This document shows, piece by piece, positions 24,410 through 33,221 of a stretch of DNA of 64,000 nt. Numbering within the stretch: the stretch's first letter is position 1; each line of letters opens with the position of its first letter. The position numbers and the translations under genes are program-made. The stretch lies in contig NZ_RFSK01000017.1 of NCBI RefSeq assembly GCF_009923995.1, forward strand, positions 1 to 64,000, in the 5' to 3' direction. The DNA is from Janthinobacterium sp. (GTDB taxonomy: Bacteria; Pseudomonadota; Gammaproteobacteria; Burkholderiales; Burkholderiaceae_D). The notes below the pieces were generated by a model. The model had not been told where the DNA came from. It made no database searches and saw nothing but the letters and a program-made list of their open reading frames with translations.

Positions 24410-24496
24410 CTGATGGCAAATTTTACCGTCTACCGCCTTCATCGTTGCAAGCGTATTCTGTCTCCATCGTAATGCACACCCCAACAGGAGATCGAG

Positions 24497-25363
24497 ATGA
24501 ACAAAATTACCGGTATCTACAGCGCACCCCGCCAGCATTGGGTTGGCGACGGTTTTCCCGTGCGCTCGATGTTTTCGTACAACGGCCATGGCAGGCAGCT
24601 GAGCCCCTTCCTGCTGCTCGACTATGCCGGCCCCGCCGAGTTTGCGCCCGGCACGCGCCCACCCGGCGTCGGTTCGCATCCGCACCGGGGCTTTGAAACG
24701 GTGACCATCGTCTACAAGGGCGAAGTGGCGCACCGCGATTCGACGGGCCAGGGTGGCGTGATCGGCCCCGGCGACGTGCAGTGGATGACGGCCGGTGCCG
24801 GCATCCTGCATGAAGAGTTCCACTCGCCTGCCTTCACGCAGTCGGGCGGCACCCTGGAAATGGTGCAGCTGTGGGTGAACCTGCCGGCAAAAGACAAGAT
24901 GACGGCGCCGGGCTACCAGGCCATCACCAACGACACCATTCCCACGGTGGCGCTGCCGGACGGCGCCGGTTCCGTGCGCGTCATCGCCGGCGAATTGGGC
25001 GGCCAGCATGGCCCGGCCCGCACCTTCTCGCCGATGCAGGTGTGGGACATGCGTCTGGCCCAGGGCAAGGTGACGGAGCTGCCCGTGACCAGGGGCTGGA
25101 GCACGGCGCTGGTCGTCCTGCACGGCACGGTGCTGGTGAACGGCGAGAGCGTGGTGCGCGAAGCGCAGATGGCGCTGTTCGAGCGCGATGGCGACAGCAT
25201 CACCATCGAGGCGAACAACGACGCCGTGGTACTGCTGCTGAGCGGCGAGCCGATCGAGGAACCCATCGTCGGCCATGGTCCCTTCGTCATGAATACCGAA
25301 GCGGAAATCGTGCAGGCGTTCGAGGATTTCAACAGCGGCCGCTTCGCCCGTATCGAGCAGTAA
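24497..25363 (+). CDS. Pirin family protein
   Basis: 288 residues, two cupin halves. The N-terminal cupin carries the pirin metal motif: [13 protein letters not shown], then [54 protein letters not shown], with the His-His/His-Glu metal ligands intact. The C-terminal half ends in a pirin_C domain ([22 protein letters not shown]). Bacterial pirins bind iron; some show quercetin dioxygenase activity and others act as regulators or redox sensors. A good ribosome site (AGGAGAT) precedes the ATG. It is divergent from a LysR gene and followed by an isochorismatase-like gene. Confidence 0.92.
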   Translation: MNKITGIYSAPRQHWVGDGFPVRSMFSYNGHGRQLSPFLLLDYAGPAEFAPGTRPPGVGSHPHRGFETVTIVYKGEVAHRDSTGQGGVIGPGDVQWMTAGAGILHEEFHSPAFTQSGGTLEMVQLWVNLPAKDKMTAPGYQAITNDTIPTVALPDGAGSVRVIAGELGGQHGPARTFSPMQVWDMRLAQGKVTELPVTRGWSTALVVLHGTVLVNGESVVREAQMALFERDGDSITIEANNDAVVLLLSGEPIEEPIVGHGPFVMNTEAEIVQAFEDFNSGRFARIEQ

Positions 25364-25460
25364 GCAGCAAGCACCGAGCAGCAAGCGATACCCCATGCCG
25401 CATCCCGCGGCATGGGCATACCTACGGCGCCGCCGGAAGGCGCCATTTCAGGAGACCACC

Positions 25461-26162
25461 ATGAGCACCCCCGCCAATTTCAACGGTTTGCCCCCGATGA
25501 TCGATGCCGACGACGCCGTCATGCTGCTGATCGACCACCAGAGCGGCCTGTTCCAGCTGGTGCGCGACATCGAGCAGCACGTGCTGCGCGGCCATGTCAC
25601 GGCACTGGCCAAGCTGTCGCGCCTGGCTAATATGCCGACGTTTACCACCGCGTCCGTGCCCGATGGCCCGAACGGTCCATTGATCCCGGAAATCCACCAT
25701 TTCAACCCGGACGCCGTCTACATCCCGCGCACGGGCCAGATCAATGCCTGGGACAATCCGGCCTGGGTCGAGGCCATCGAAAAGACGGGCCGCAAGACGC
25801 TGCTCATCGCCGGCACCCTCACCAGCGTGTGCATGGCCTTCCCCACCATCAGCGCGCTGGCGGCCGGCTACAAGGTGTTTGCCATCATCGATGCGTCCGG
25901 CAACTGGTCGAAGATGGCCACCGACATCACCATGGCGCGCGTGGCGCAGGCCGGCGCCGTGCCGATTGATACGTATGCCGTGCTGGCCGAGGTGATGAGC
26001 ACCTGGAACCGCGCCGACGCGATGGAGTTCGCCGCCATCATGACGGACCATATCGTGCCGCCATACCGCGCGCTGATCGAAAGCTACGACAAGGCGCAAG
26101 GCGTGCAGCAGCATGGCCGCGAGACGAAGCTGGAAATCCTCGAGGCGGCCGGCAAGGGCTGA
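25461..26162 (+). CDS. Isochorismatase-family cysteine hydrolase (YcaC-like)
   Basis: 233 residues from the ATG at 25461 (AGGAGA upstream). The catalytic Asp is in [11 protein letters not shown] (D25) and the nucleophilic cysteine in [14 protein letters not shown] (C124). The segments [17 protein letters not shown] and DMAxxR-like [21 protein letters not shown] match the YcaC group of this superfamily. Such enzymes hydrolyse amides or related C-N bonds; the substrate of YcaC itself is unknown. It follows pirin after 97 bp and is likely part of the same LysR-controlled unit. Confidence 0.88.
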   Translation: MSTPANFNGLPPMIDADDAVMLLIDHQSGLFQLVRDIEQHVLRGHVTALAKLSRLANMPTFTTASVPDGPNGPLIPEIHHFNPDAVYIPRTGQINAWDNPAWVEAIEKTGRKTLLIAGTLTSVCMAFPTISALAAGYKVFAIIDASGNWSKMATDITMARVAQAGAVPIDTYAVLAEVMSTWNRADAMEFAAIMTDHIVPPYRALIESYDKAQGVQQHGRETKLEILEAAGKG

Positions 26163-26166
26163 AGCG

Positions 26167-26937
26167 TCAAGGCGCGTCGTAGCGGGCGCGTATTGCCGCC
26201 AGCGCGCCGTGCTGTTCCAGGCGGGTGATGGCGGCGTTCAGGCGCGCCAGGTCGGCGGCGCTGGTGCTGCGCGCATTGAGCATCAGGTGCACGGGCGCAC
26301 GCAGGACGAAAAAGGGCAGGGCGGTCAGGGCGACGCCCTGCAAGCGCGCTTCGTGGCGCACGGCCAGCACGTCGCCCATCAGCAGGTCGGCGCGGCCCGC
26401 GTCGAGCATGCGCACGCCCTGCTGGAAGCTGCCGAAGGCATTCAGGCGGCCGGCCTGTTCCAGCATCGGCCGCGCCGCCGCGTACTGCGCGCCATACCAG
26501 CCCACTTTCGGCGCCAGCAGGGTCGCCTTGCCGCGCGCCAGCTGCGCGAAGCTGGCGGCGGGGCGCTGGCCGGCGGCATTGCCCGGTTTGCTGAACAAGC
26601 CCACGGCCTCGTCGCGGTAGGCGACGGAAAAGCGGGCATACGATAGCCGTTCGGGCGTCTCGGAGGCGGCCAGCATCAGGTCCAGCTTTCCTTGCTGGAA
26701 CAGCAGTTCGCGCCGCGCCGTGGGCAATTCCGGCAAGGTGACCAGGATACAGCGCGCTTCCTTGAAGATGGCTTGCAGCAATTCCAGGTCCAGGCCCGTA
26801 TAGCGGTCCTGTGCATCGCGGTACACATACGGCGGCCACTGCTCGAGCGCCATCGTCATGCGGCAGGCGGCGGCGGGCAGGGCAGCTACGCCGAGCATTG
26901 CCGCAAACAGGAGATCGCGCATGCGCATACGGTGCAT
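26167..26937 (-). CDS. Periplasmic substrate-binding protein (SBP_bac_3 type)
   Basis: 256 residues. A signal peptide (MRDLLFAAMLGVAALPAAA after a short basic start; in-frame ATGs allow three possible starts) is followed by the solute-binding fold: MALEQWPPYVYRDAQDRYTGLDLELLQAIFKEA, then LDLMLAASETPERL, then LNARSTSAADLARLNAAITRLEQHGAL. The family binds amino acids or related small molecules for ABC transport, but no permease or ATPase gene is nearby. It may act with a distant transporter or be a sensor-type orphan. Its stop lies 5 bp from the convergent hydrolase stop. Confidence 0.85.
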   Translation of the reverse strand: MHRMRMRDLLFAAMLGVAALPAAACRMTMALEQWPPYVYRDAQDRYTGLDLELLQAIFKEARCILVTLPELPTARRELLFQQGKLDLMLAASETPERLSYARFSVAYRDEAVGLFSKPGNAAGQRPAASFAQLARGKATLLAPKVGWYGAQYAAARPMLEQAGRLNAFGSFQQGVRMLDAGRADLLMGDVLAVRHEARLQGVALTALPFFVLRAPVHLMLNARSTSAADLARLNAAITRLEQHGALAAIRARYDAP

Positions 26938-27170
26938 CCTAGAGTTTCAACTTGATATTCAATTTGCCAGAACCGCCACGGAAGTCAAGCACGGCATCCA
27001 CTTTTCCCCATGCCGTGCCTTGCCGTGGACTGACCCCGGTGGCCGTGCGCAGGACGCATCGGCAGTGCACGATGGCATTTTCTCCATAAAAATATACATT
27101 TGATAATATTAAAAAACAGTGGTTTAATTGTTTAGTTGCTAATTTTGGCAACTTCCACTTTGAGGAATAT
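26938..27170 (+). promoter_or_regulatory. AT-rich upstream region of the PEP-CTERM gene
   Basis: The second half (about 27080-27160) is markedly AT-rich against its surroundings, with several TTGATAATATT-like stretches, and ends in a GAGGAA ribosome site. The promoter must lie here, but I cannot assign the boxes with certainty. The 26939-27060 part shows no gene I can support. Confidence 0.35.
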
Positions 27171-27932
27171 ATGGCCCATCAATTGTCCGCCCTGGCTGCC
27201 GTCCTGGTTTTTTCCCTCTCATCAAGCGCATTTGCCGGCACCACGATAGCAACGCAAGGTTTTACGATTGGAGATGAATGGGGCGGGAGCCTCAAGTTGA
27301 TCTCCGATAGCAACAATGTCGCCAAGTTCGACCTGACGAATATCGCCGGACTCAACTATTCCTTAACGGAGACGTATTCCTCGTCGGTTGGAGACGGGAA
27401 ACTGGATTTTTTTGATGTCAGCGCGCGCGATGGCTATCGCGTGATCAGTGTCGAGTATAGCGGCGTGATCAGCGGCGCATTGATACCGGCACCGGATTAC
27501 CCCGACAGTTGGCCTTATTCGTATTGGGGGGGCAGCGCCACAAACAATTCGCAGGCATATTTTGGTACCTACGGGGAAAACACGGATCCGTCGAATAATG
27601 CGCAAAAAAAGATCTTTTTCAACGATCTGAATGGCACTGTGCCGTTTTCCCTGAAAAACAGTACGGAGCTGCTGCCGCAAACGTTTAAGGTCTGGCTTGA
27701 GGTCTATGCTTGGGCTTCGGTGACGCCAGGTGGCGGGCAATGGTTTCCTGGACAAGGCGATGATGGTTATTATTCCTGGACGACACCATCGACTGCCAAT
27801 CTGGGCATTATCAAACCCGTCCTGACGCTGACCTATGCCCCGCTCTCGGCCGTACCGGAACCATCCACGTATGCGATGCTGCTTGCGGGCCTGGGCCTGT
27901 GTGGCATCGCGCGCCGTCGCCGGGCAGGCTGA
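27171..27932 (+). CDS. PEP-CTERM sorting-domain exported protein
   Basis: 253 residues. An N-terminal signal peptide (LSALAAVLVFSLSSSAFAG) is followed by a Ser/Thr/Tyr/Asn-rich, Cys-free body with short beta-type stretches, then the PEP-CTERM sorting signal: VPEPSTYAMLLAGLGLCGIARRRRAG (V-P-E-P, one transmembrane helix, Arg cluster). Such proteins are processed by EpsH-type exosortase and are associated with exopolysaccharide and biofilm matrices. No exosortase gene is in the window. The body matches no family I recognise. Base composition is lower in GC than its neighbours, which is common for this class but also fits transfer. Confidence 0.88.
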   Translation: MAHQLSALAAVLVFSLSSSAFAGTTIATQGFTIGDEWGGSLKLISDSNNVAKFDLTNIAGLNYSLTETYSSSVGDGKLDFFDVSARDGYRVISVEYSGVISGALIPAPDYPDSWPYSYWGGSATNNSQAYFGTYGENTDPSNNAQKKIFFNDLNGTVPFSLKNSTELLPQTFKVWLEVYAWASVTPGGGQWFPGQGDDGYYSWTTPSTANLGIIKPVLTLTYAPLSAVPEPSTYAMLLAGLGLCGIARRRRAG

Positions 27933-28012
27933 TACGGCGCGTGTGATGCGGGGGAGCAAATCGGCTATAGTGGCGCGGTGCATCCATCCACCGCCCCGCA
28001 AAGGACCACCGC

Positions 28013-28615
28013 TTGACTCCCCCGCTCGAGATCGCCGCCAACGTGCTGATGACTGTGTCCATCATCCTGGCCGGCCGCAACAATATTCATTCCTGGTGGA
28101 TCGGCATCGTCGGCTGCGTGCTGTTCGCCGTGCTGTTTTATCAGGTCAACCTGTACGCCGACGTGCTGCTGCAGCTGTTTTTCATCGTCACCTGCGTCAT
28201 CGGCTGGCTGCAATGGCGGCGCGGCGCGGGCGGCCAGCCCTTGCCGATCACGCGCACGGGCTGGCGCAGCCTGGCGTGGGTGGTGCCGGCCGGTATTGTC
28301 GCCGTCGTCATCTACGGCCTGCTGCTGCACCGCTGGACGAACGCGTACGCGCCCTTCATCGATTCGGCAGTGTTGGTATTTAGCATCATCGCGCAATTCC
28401 TGCTGATGAGCCGGCGCATCGAAACCTGGGCATTCTGGCTGCTGGTCAATACCGTGGCCGTGCCCTTGTACTACAGCCGCGGCCTGCACCTGACGGCCGT
28501 GCTGTATGCCGCCTACTGGTTCAATGCGCTGCTGTCGTGGTACTGGTGGCGCGTGCAGGCGCGCCGCGCCGTGGCCGAGTCCGTAACTCCGGGCGCGGCA
28601 GTCGCCGACGCGTGA
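28013..28615 (+). CDS. pnuC: PnuC-like nicotinamide riboside transporter
   Basis: 200 residues, starting at TTG with AAAGGA 8 bases upstream. About seven hydrophobic segments and the family motifs NNIHSWWIGIVGCVLFAVLFYQVNLYADVLLQLFFIVTCVIGWLQWRRG (W-x-x-G, NLYADVLLQ) are visible. There is a late RIETWAFWLLVNTVAVPLYYSRGLHLTAVLYAAYW. PnuC proteins move nicotinamide riboside (or, in related families, thiamin or riboflavin) by facilitated diffusion, trapped by intracellular phosphorylation. No kinase (NadR type) gene is in the window. The next gene on the same strand is a TonB-dependent receptor, which may bring the vitamin across the outer membrane. Confidence 0.85.
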   Translation: MTPPLEIAANVLMTVSIILAGRNNIHSWWIGIVGCVLFAVLFYQVNLYADVLLQLFFIVTCVIGWLQWRRGAGGQPLPITRTGWRSLAWVVPAGIVAVVIYGLLLHRWTNAYAPFIDSAVLVFSIIAQFLLMSRRIETWAFWLLVNTVAVPLYYSRGLHLTAVLYAAYWFNALLSWYWWRVQARRAVAESVTPGAAVADA

Positions 28616-28945
28616 TGTTGCTAAGTATCAAGTCCTTAGATCCAAATCGTATATACAATCAATTTTAAATTCGTTCACGCCATAAAGACGCCGAGATATA
28701 GTGGCCTTTCCCCGCTTACCGGTGTCTTTTATGTTGCGCTTTATCCCTTCTGCCAGTTTTTACGCCACCCGGCACCAGCTGACCATGCAATCCATGGCGC
28801 AGTGGATGCCGATGCGTGGCCGTCCACGCATCCCGTAATTCGCTCATAAGCCTGTCTGTTGTTTGTCCGCTGGCCTGCCCGGTCCGCGTGCCCCCGCTCG
28901 GCCTTTTTATCGGAAAAAGGCCCCCAATCCCAATAAGAGGAAACC
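28616..28945 (+). promoter_or_regulatory. 330-bp gap before the TonB receptor gene, with a hairpin at its end
   Basis: The AT-rich first part (28,620-28,690) is a likely promoter area. Near the end, GGCCTTTTT (28900-28908) and AAAAAGGCC (28914-28922) form a perfect 9-bp hairpin with a 5-base loop, only about 10 bp before the ribosome site of the receptor gene. I see no known riboswitch signature. A 35-codon frame at 28731-28838 lacks a ribosome site. Confidence 0.5.
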
Positions 28946-31504
28946 ATGTTCAAACCACTCGCCATCAGTCTTGCCATCGCCGCCGCCTTTCCATCCTTCG
29001 CTCATGCCGAGGAGGAAATGCTGCGCGTCAACGTCACCGGCTCGAATATCCGCGTCAGCGAAAAGGAGGGCGCCAGCGCCGTGCAGGTCATTACCGCCAA
29101 GGAATTGAAAGCCAGCGGCAAGACCAGCGTGGCCGACGTGCTGCGCGCCATCTCCGCCAACAGCGGCAACAGCTACAACGAACAATATACGGGCAGCTTC
29201 TCGGCCGGCACCTCGGGCCTGTCGCTGCGCGGCATCGGCCAGAAAAATACCTTGATCCTCGTCAATGGCAAGCGCGTGGCCAGCTATGCGACGGCGCAAA
29301 ACCTGCAGGAAACTTTCGTCGACCTGAACAGCCTGCCGATGGCGGCCGTGCAGCGCATCGAGGTGCTCAAGGATGGCGCCTCGTCCGTCTACGGTTCCGA
29401 CGCCGTGGCCGGCGTGGTCAACATCATCCTGTACAAGGAATTCACGGGCACGGACGTCACGGCGCAGTGGGGCGGCTCGACCGAGGGCACGGGCCAGCAT
29501 GAAAAGAGCGCGGCGCTGCAGACGGGCTTTGGCAAGCTGGAGGAAGACGGCTACAGCCTCGTCTTCTCGATCGACGCGCAGCAGCGCGACAAGCTGCAGC
29601 AGAGCGACGTGGCGTGGATGCGCGATGCGGATTTTCGCAACCAGCAGCGGGGCAGCCTGGGCTGGGCCATCACCAATTACGCGGGCACGGACCCGACCCG
29701 CACCCTGGGCGGCGTGCGCGGACCATTGCAACTGGTCAACTATGGCGACATCACCCCCGGCAAGACGGGGCAGGTGCTGGCGTACAACCCCTCGCCCTAC
29801 AAAACCTTGATTCCCGGCATCCAGCGCGTGCATACGGCCGCGCGCGCCACCTTCAAGCTCAATGCGGATACGGAAGCGTACGTCGACTTGCTGCACAGCT
29901 ATTCGCGCGCCGACCAGACCTTCAGCGCGCCGCTGACGGTGAACAACGCCACGCGCGTGTGGAACAACGCCACCCAGGCGCTCGATACCATCCCCGTCGT
30001 GCTGCCCGTGGGCCATCCGAACAATCCCGGCACGACGCCCCTGCCGTTCACGGCCACCCTGTTCGACCTGGGTCCGCGCCTGAAGCAGGACAAGGTCACG
30101 TTCTACCGCGCCCTGGCGGGGCTGAAAGGCACGCTGGCGGGCTGGGACTGGGATGCGGCCGTGGGGCACTCGAGCAGCAAGCTGGAAGAAACCGTGCAGA
30201 ACTTCGTCAACCGTTACGAATTCCAGAAGGTGCTGGCCGACGGCAGCTATAACTTCTTTGATCCATCGCAAAACAGCGAAGCCGTACGCAACCGCCTGCG
30301 CCTGTCGACCCTGCGTCCGGCCGAGTCGACGCTGGACACCGTCGATTTTTCCGCCGCGAAAGATCTGTGGCAGCTGCCGGCCGGTCCGCTGGGCTTTGCC
30401 GCCGGCGCGCAATGGCGCCGCGAAAAGATGGATTCGCAAACCTCGACGGCCGTGTTGTCGGGCACGGAGCTGCGCCCGGCCATCAACATCATCAACGGCT
30501 CGCGCGACGTGTCGGCCCTGTTTGCCGAATTCAATGTCCCCGTCGTGAAAGACCTGTCCGTCAACCTGGCGGGCCGCGCCGACCATTACAGCGATTTCGG
30601 CAATGCGTTTTCGCCGAAAGCCAGCGCCCGCTACCAGGCGGCACCGTGGCTGCTCCTGCGCGGCACCGTCTCGCGGGGCTTCCGCGCGCCATCCTTGCCG
30701 GAAATCACGCAAAGCACGGCCGTCAGCTACGTCAGCGTGCTCGATCCGCGCGATCCGGTCACGCCCACGCAGACGCGCGGCGTGACGGCCATCACCATCG
30801 CCAACACGGCGCTGCGTCCCGAGCGTTCGAACAACCTGAACCTGGGCGTGGTGGTCTCGCCCAGCAGCAGCTCAAGCATCGGCCTCGATTACTACCGCAT
30901 CAGGCAGGATGGCGTGATCGGCACGGAAAGCGCCACCACCACCATCGCCAATGAAGCGTCGGCGCTGCAAAAGATCACGCGCGATGCCGATGGCCGCATC
31001 ACCACCCTGTACCGCCAGTACCGCAACCAGGGCCAGCGCGAAGTGTCGGGCATCGACCTGGACCTGCGCCAGCGCTTCGCCGACAAGGACTGGGGCAAGC
31101 TGACCCTGGCCGGCCAGCTGAGCCGCGTGCTGCGCTTTGCGGAGCCGCTGTCCGACGGCGCGCCGCTGACGGACGGTGCCGGCACGAATTATTTCGGCTC
31201 CATCCCGAAATGGCGCGGCGTCACCTCGGCCACGTGGGAACAGGGCAAATGGTCGTCGACGCTGACGTGGAACTACGTGGGCAGCTACGCGCAAAGCACG
31301 CACCTGGATGAATCGGTGGCCGCCTTCAGCACCTTCGACGTCACCACCAGCTGGCAAGTCACGCCGGCGGCCAACGTCACCTTCATCGTGCAGAACCTGG
31401 CCAACAAGCGCGCGCCGTGGGATTACTCGGCGTCGGGCTTCGACTATACCCAGGCCGACCCGCGCGGCCGCTTCGCCTCGCTCAAGCTGAACTACAAGTT
31501 CTAA
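28946..31504 (+). CDS. TonB-dependent outer-membrane receptor
   Basis: 852 residues. Order: signal peptide (ending FPSFAHA); a TonB-box-like EEMLRVNVTGSNI; a plug domain (about 30-160: VQVITAKELKASGKTSVADVLRA, LSLRGIGQKNTLILVNGKRVASY, IEVLKDGASSVYGSDAVAGVVNI); then a 22-strand barrel ending in LKLNYKF, with the terminal Phe used by the BAM machinery. It imports large or scarce nutrients across the outer membrane using TonB energy. The ligand is not predictable from sequence. The upstream pnuC gene makes a vitamin or nucleoside-type ligand a reasonable guess. The ribosome site AAGAGGAAA is strong. Confidence 0.92.
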   Translation: MFKPLAISLAIAAAFPSFAHAEEEMLRVNVTGSNIRVSEKEGASAVQVITAKELKASGKTSVADVLRAISANSGNSYNEQYTGSFSAGTSGLSLRGIGQKNTLILVNGKRVASYATAQNLQETFVDLNSLPMAAVQRIEVLKDGASSVYGSDAVAGVVNIILYKEFTGTDVTAQWGGSTEGTGQHEKSAALQTGFGKLEEDGYSLVFSIDAQQRDKLQQSDVAWMRDADFRNQQRGSLGWAITNYAGTDPTRTLGGVRGPLQLVNYGDITPGKTGQVLAYNPSPYKTLIPGIQRVHTAARATFKLNADTEAYVDLLHSYSRADQTFSAPLTVNNATRVWNNATQALDTIPVVLPVGHPNNPGTTPLPFTATLFDLGPRLKQDKVTFYRALAGLKGTLAGWDWDAAVGHSSSKLEETVQNFVNRYEFQKVLADGSYNFFDPSQNSEAVRNRLRLSTLRPAESTLDTVDFSAAKDLWQLPAGPLGFAAGAQWRREKMDSQTSTAVLSGTELRPAINIINGSRDVSALFAEFNVPVVKDLSVNLAGRADHYSDFGNAFSPKASARYQAAPWLLLRGTVSRGFRAPSLPEITQSTAVSYVSVLDPRDPVTPTQTRGVTAITIANTALRPERSNNLNLGVVVSPSSSSSIGLDYYRIRQDGVIGTESATTTIANEASALQKITRDADGRITTLYRQYRNQGQREVSGIDLDLRQRFADKDWGKLTLAGQLSRVLRFAEPLSDGAPLTDGAGTNYFGSIPKWRGVTSATWEQGKWSSTLTWNYVGSYAQSTHLDESVAAFSTFDVTTSWQVTPAANVTFIVQNLANKRAPWDYSASGFDYTQADPRGRFASLKLNYKF

Positions 31505-31528
31505 GGGCAGGGCGGACCTGGGTACGCC

Positions 31529-32335
31529 TCAGTGCCCGCCTGCCGCTTGCCGCTGTCCCGTCTGCTCATGCAGGCGCTGGCGGTAGGCGCTGGGCGTGAC
31601 GCCCATGCGTTCGCGGAAGGCGGTGGCGAAATTGCCCGCGTTGTGGAAGCCGATCAGCAGGGCGATGTCCTGCACGTCGATTTCCGTCTGCTGCAGCAAT
31701 TCCACGCCGCGGGCGATGCGCGCTTCGCGGATGAAGGCGAAGACCGTCATGCCCGTCTGTTCGCGGAACATCAGGGTCAGTTTTTCACGGTAGGTGCCCA
31801 CGCTGCGGGCGATTTCGGACAGGTTGGGCAGGCTGCCCAGGTTGTCGAGGATGAGCTGCTTGACGGCGTTGACGAAGACCAGGTCCGGATGCTTCTGCGG
31901 CTCGCTCACCTCAGCCACGACGGGCAGCGTACTGTTGCTTCTACGCATCAATCCCAGATGAATATGGATGCGCGCGGCCAGTTCTTCCGGTGTAAACGGT
32001 TTCGAAATGTAGTCCACGCCGCCCACCTGCAAGCCCATGATGCGCTCCTTGGCCGCATCGGCGCCGCTGAGAAAGATCACGGGAATCTGTTCCGTCTCGG
32101 GATTGGCCTTGAGCAAACGGCACGCCGTATAGCCATCCATCTCGGGCATGCGCACGTCGAGCAGGATCAGGTCGGGATGCGTGGCCAGGGCCAGCTGGTA
32201 GCCCTGGTAGCCGTTGAAGGCGATGCTGAAACGGTAGGGCTGCTCGCTGAGCAACTCCATCAGCATGCGCTGCTCGAACGCGGAATCGTCCACGATCAAG
32301 ATGTTTTTTCTGATGGGTTCGCTGGTCAATGGCAT
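31529..32335 (-). CDS. Response regulator with REC and AraC-type DNA-binding domains
   Basis: 268 residues. An N-terminal receiver domain has ILIVDDS (acidic pair), phosphorylation site D60 in LILLDVRMPEMDG, FLSGAD and the conserved Lys in YISKPFTPEEL. After a linker (about 130-155) comes a C-terminal AraC helix-turn-helix pair (LPNLSEIARSVGTYREKLTLMFREQTGMTVFAFIREARI; IDVQDIALLIGFHNAGNFATAFRERMGVTPSAYR). No histidine kinase gene is adjacent. It is divergent from the pilus operon, whose promoter region begins immediately upstream, so it may control pilus expression. The REC-AraC arrangement is uncommon but established. Confidence 0.92.
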   Translation of the reverse strand: MPLTSEPIRKNILIVDDSAFEQRMLMELLSEQPYRFSIAFNGYQGYQLALATHPDLILLDVRMPEMDGYTACRLLKANPETEQIPVIFLSGADAAKERIMGLQVGGVDYISKPFTPEELAARIHIHLGLMRRSNSTLPVVAEVSEPQKHPDLVFVNAVKQLILDNLGSLPNLSEIARSVGTYREKLTLMFREQTGMTVFAFIREARIARGVELLQQTEIDVQDIALLIGFHNAGNFATAFRERMGVTPSAYRQRLHEQTGQRQAAGGH

Positions 32336-32682
32336 GGCATGGATGACTTAACCAAAAAGCAAGTTGTGGCTTATTATGCCTCGGTTTTTATTTTTTTTCT
32401 GCTTTTCTCGTGTTTCAAAAGAGCTTTCTCCGCAAGAAGAAGCGGCAATTTCCCAGATCGCTAATAATCCACTCATGCATTGATTTAAAGCAATGTCGCT
32501 TGTTAAAAAATCTGTTTTGCAAATGCGGCAAAAATGATGAAGTCCCAAGCTGTTGGTCTTCAGTCTTGTTTAGTTGTCCTGGTTTGCGTGCCCTAAAAAA
32601 CGCCGGCAATTCCGTGACTATCCTCAGTGCCCTTACCGTATCGGAAGGGCCCGTTCATGATGTTTCGTCATCCGGAGGTTTT
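32336..32682. promoter_or_regulatory. AT-rich intergenic region between the REC-AraC gene and the pilus operon
   Basis: This 347-bp gap is much lower in GC than its surroundings. TTGAT (32480-32484), TTAA, AGCAA (32489-32493) resembles an FNR/Anr box with one mismatch. A strong GGAGG (32673-32677) serves the first pilin gene. No gene is supported here. Confidence 0.4.
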
Positions 32683-33210
32683 ATGTTACGCGTTAAATTT
32701 TCCCCTGTAGTCGTCGCCGCTGGCCTTGCCCTTGGTGCCGCTTCCATGTCTGCTTCCGCCGACGCCGCCACGTATCTGAATGGCAGCGCCACTTCCAACT
32801 TCGACGTCACGTTGACCATCGTGGCCAACTGCGTGATTGCGGCGGCCCCCTTGAACTTCGGTTCGATTCAGGGCGTACTGAGTACTGCCGTGAACGTCAA
32901 TACCACGGTCAACGTGACCTGCACCAATACCACGCCCTATAACGTGGGCCTGAGCGCAGGCACGGGCACTGGCTCGACCGGCACGACGCGCTACATGAGC
33001 GGTACCGGCTCGAATACGGGCACGGTGCAGTTCAACCTGTTCCAGGCGGCCGGCACCACGGTGTGGGGCAATACGCAGGGCACCAACACGCTCGGCGGTA
33101 CCGGTTCCGGCGTGGTCCAGCCGCTGACCGTGTACGGACAGGTGCCCGCCCAGGCGACCCCGGCGCCTGATGCCTACAAGTCGACAATTACCGCCACCGT
33201 GTATTTCTAG
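32683..33210 (+). CDS. Spore coat U-domain pilin-like protein (major subunit)
   Basis: 175 residues. A signal peptide (VVVAAGLALGAASMSASADAA) is followed by one SCPU domain: FDVTLTIVANCVIAAAPLNFGSI, VNVTCTNTTPYNVGLSAGTGTG, RYMSGTGSNTGTVQFNLFQ, TVYGQVPAQATPAPDAYKSTITATVYF. Two cysteines (in ANC and VTC) are placed for the conserved disulfide, and the C-terminal TATVYF strand is typical. SCPU proteins are the pilins of archaic (Csu-like) chaperone-usher pili and take part in surface attachment and biofilm. As first gene and closest to a strong ribosome site, it is probably the main shaft subunit. Confidence 0.88.
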   Translation: MLRVKFSPVVVAAGLALGAASMSASADAATYLNGSATSNFDVTLTIVANCVIAAAPLNFGSIQGVLSTAVNVNTTVNVTCTNTTPYNVGLSAGTGTGSTGTTRYMSGTGSNTGTVQFNLFQAAGTTVWGNTQGTNTLGGTGSGVVQPLTVYGQVPAQATPAPDAYKSTITATVYF

Positions 33211-33221
33211 ACAGGGCGCAT

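Noticed and set aside
26939-27151. 70-codon minus-strand frame ending DFRGGSGKLNIKLKL, upstream of the PEP-CTERM gene
   Set aside because: The end looks protein-like and may be a remnant, but the start lies in the AT-rich promoter of the opposite gene and no ribosome site is seen.
28731-28838. 35-codon frame before the TonB receptor gene
   Set aside because: No ribosome site and no recognisable features; probably chance.
32410-32682. In-frame upstream extension of the first pilin gene (to an ATG at 32410)
   Set aside because: It runs through AT-rich non-coding DNA; the ATG at 32683 has GGAGG and begins a signal peptide.
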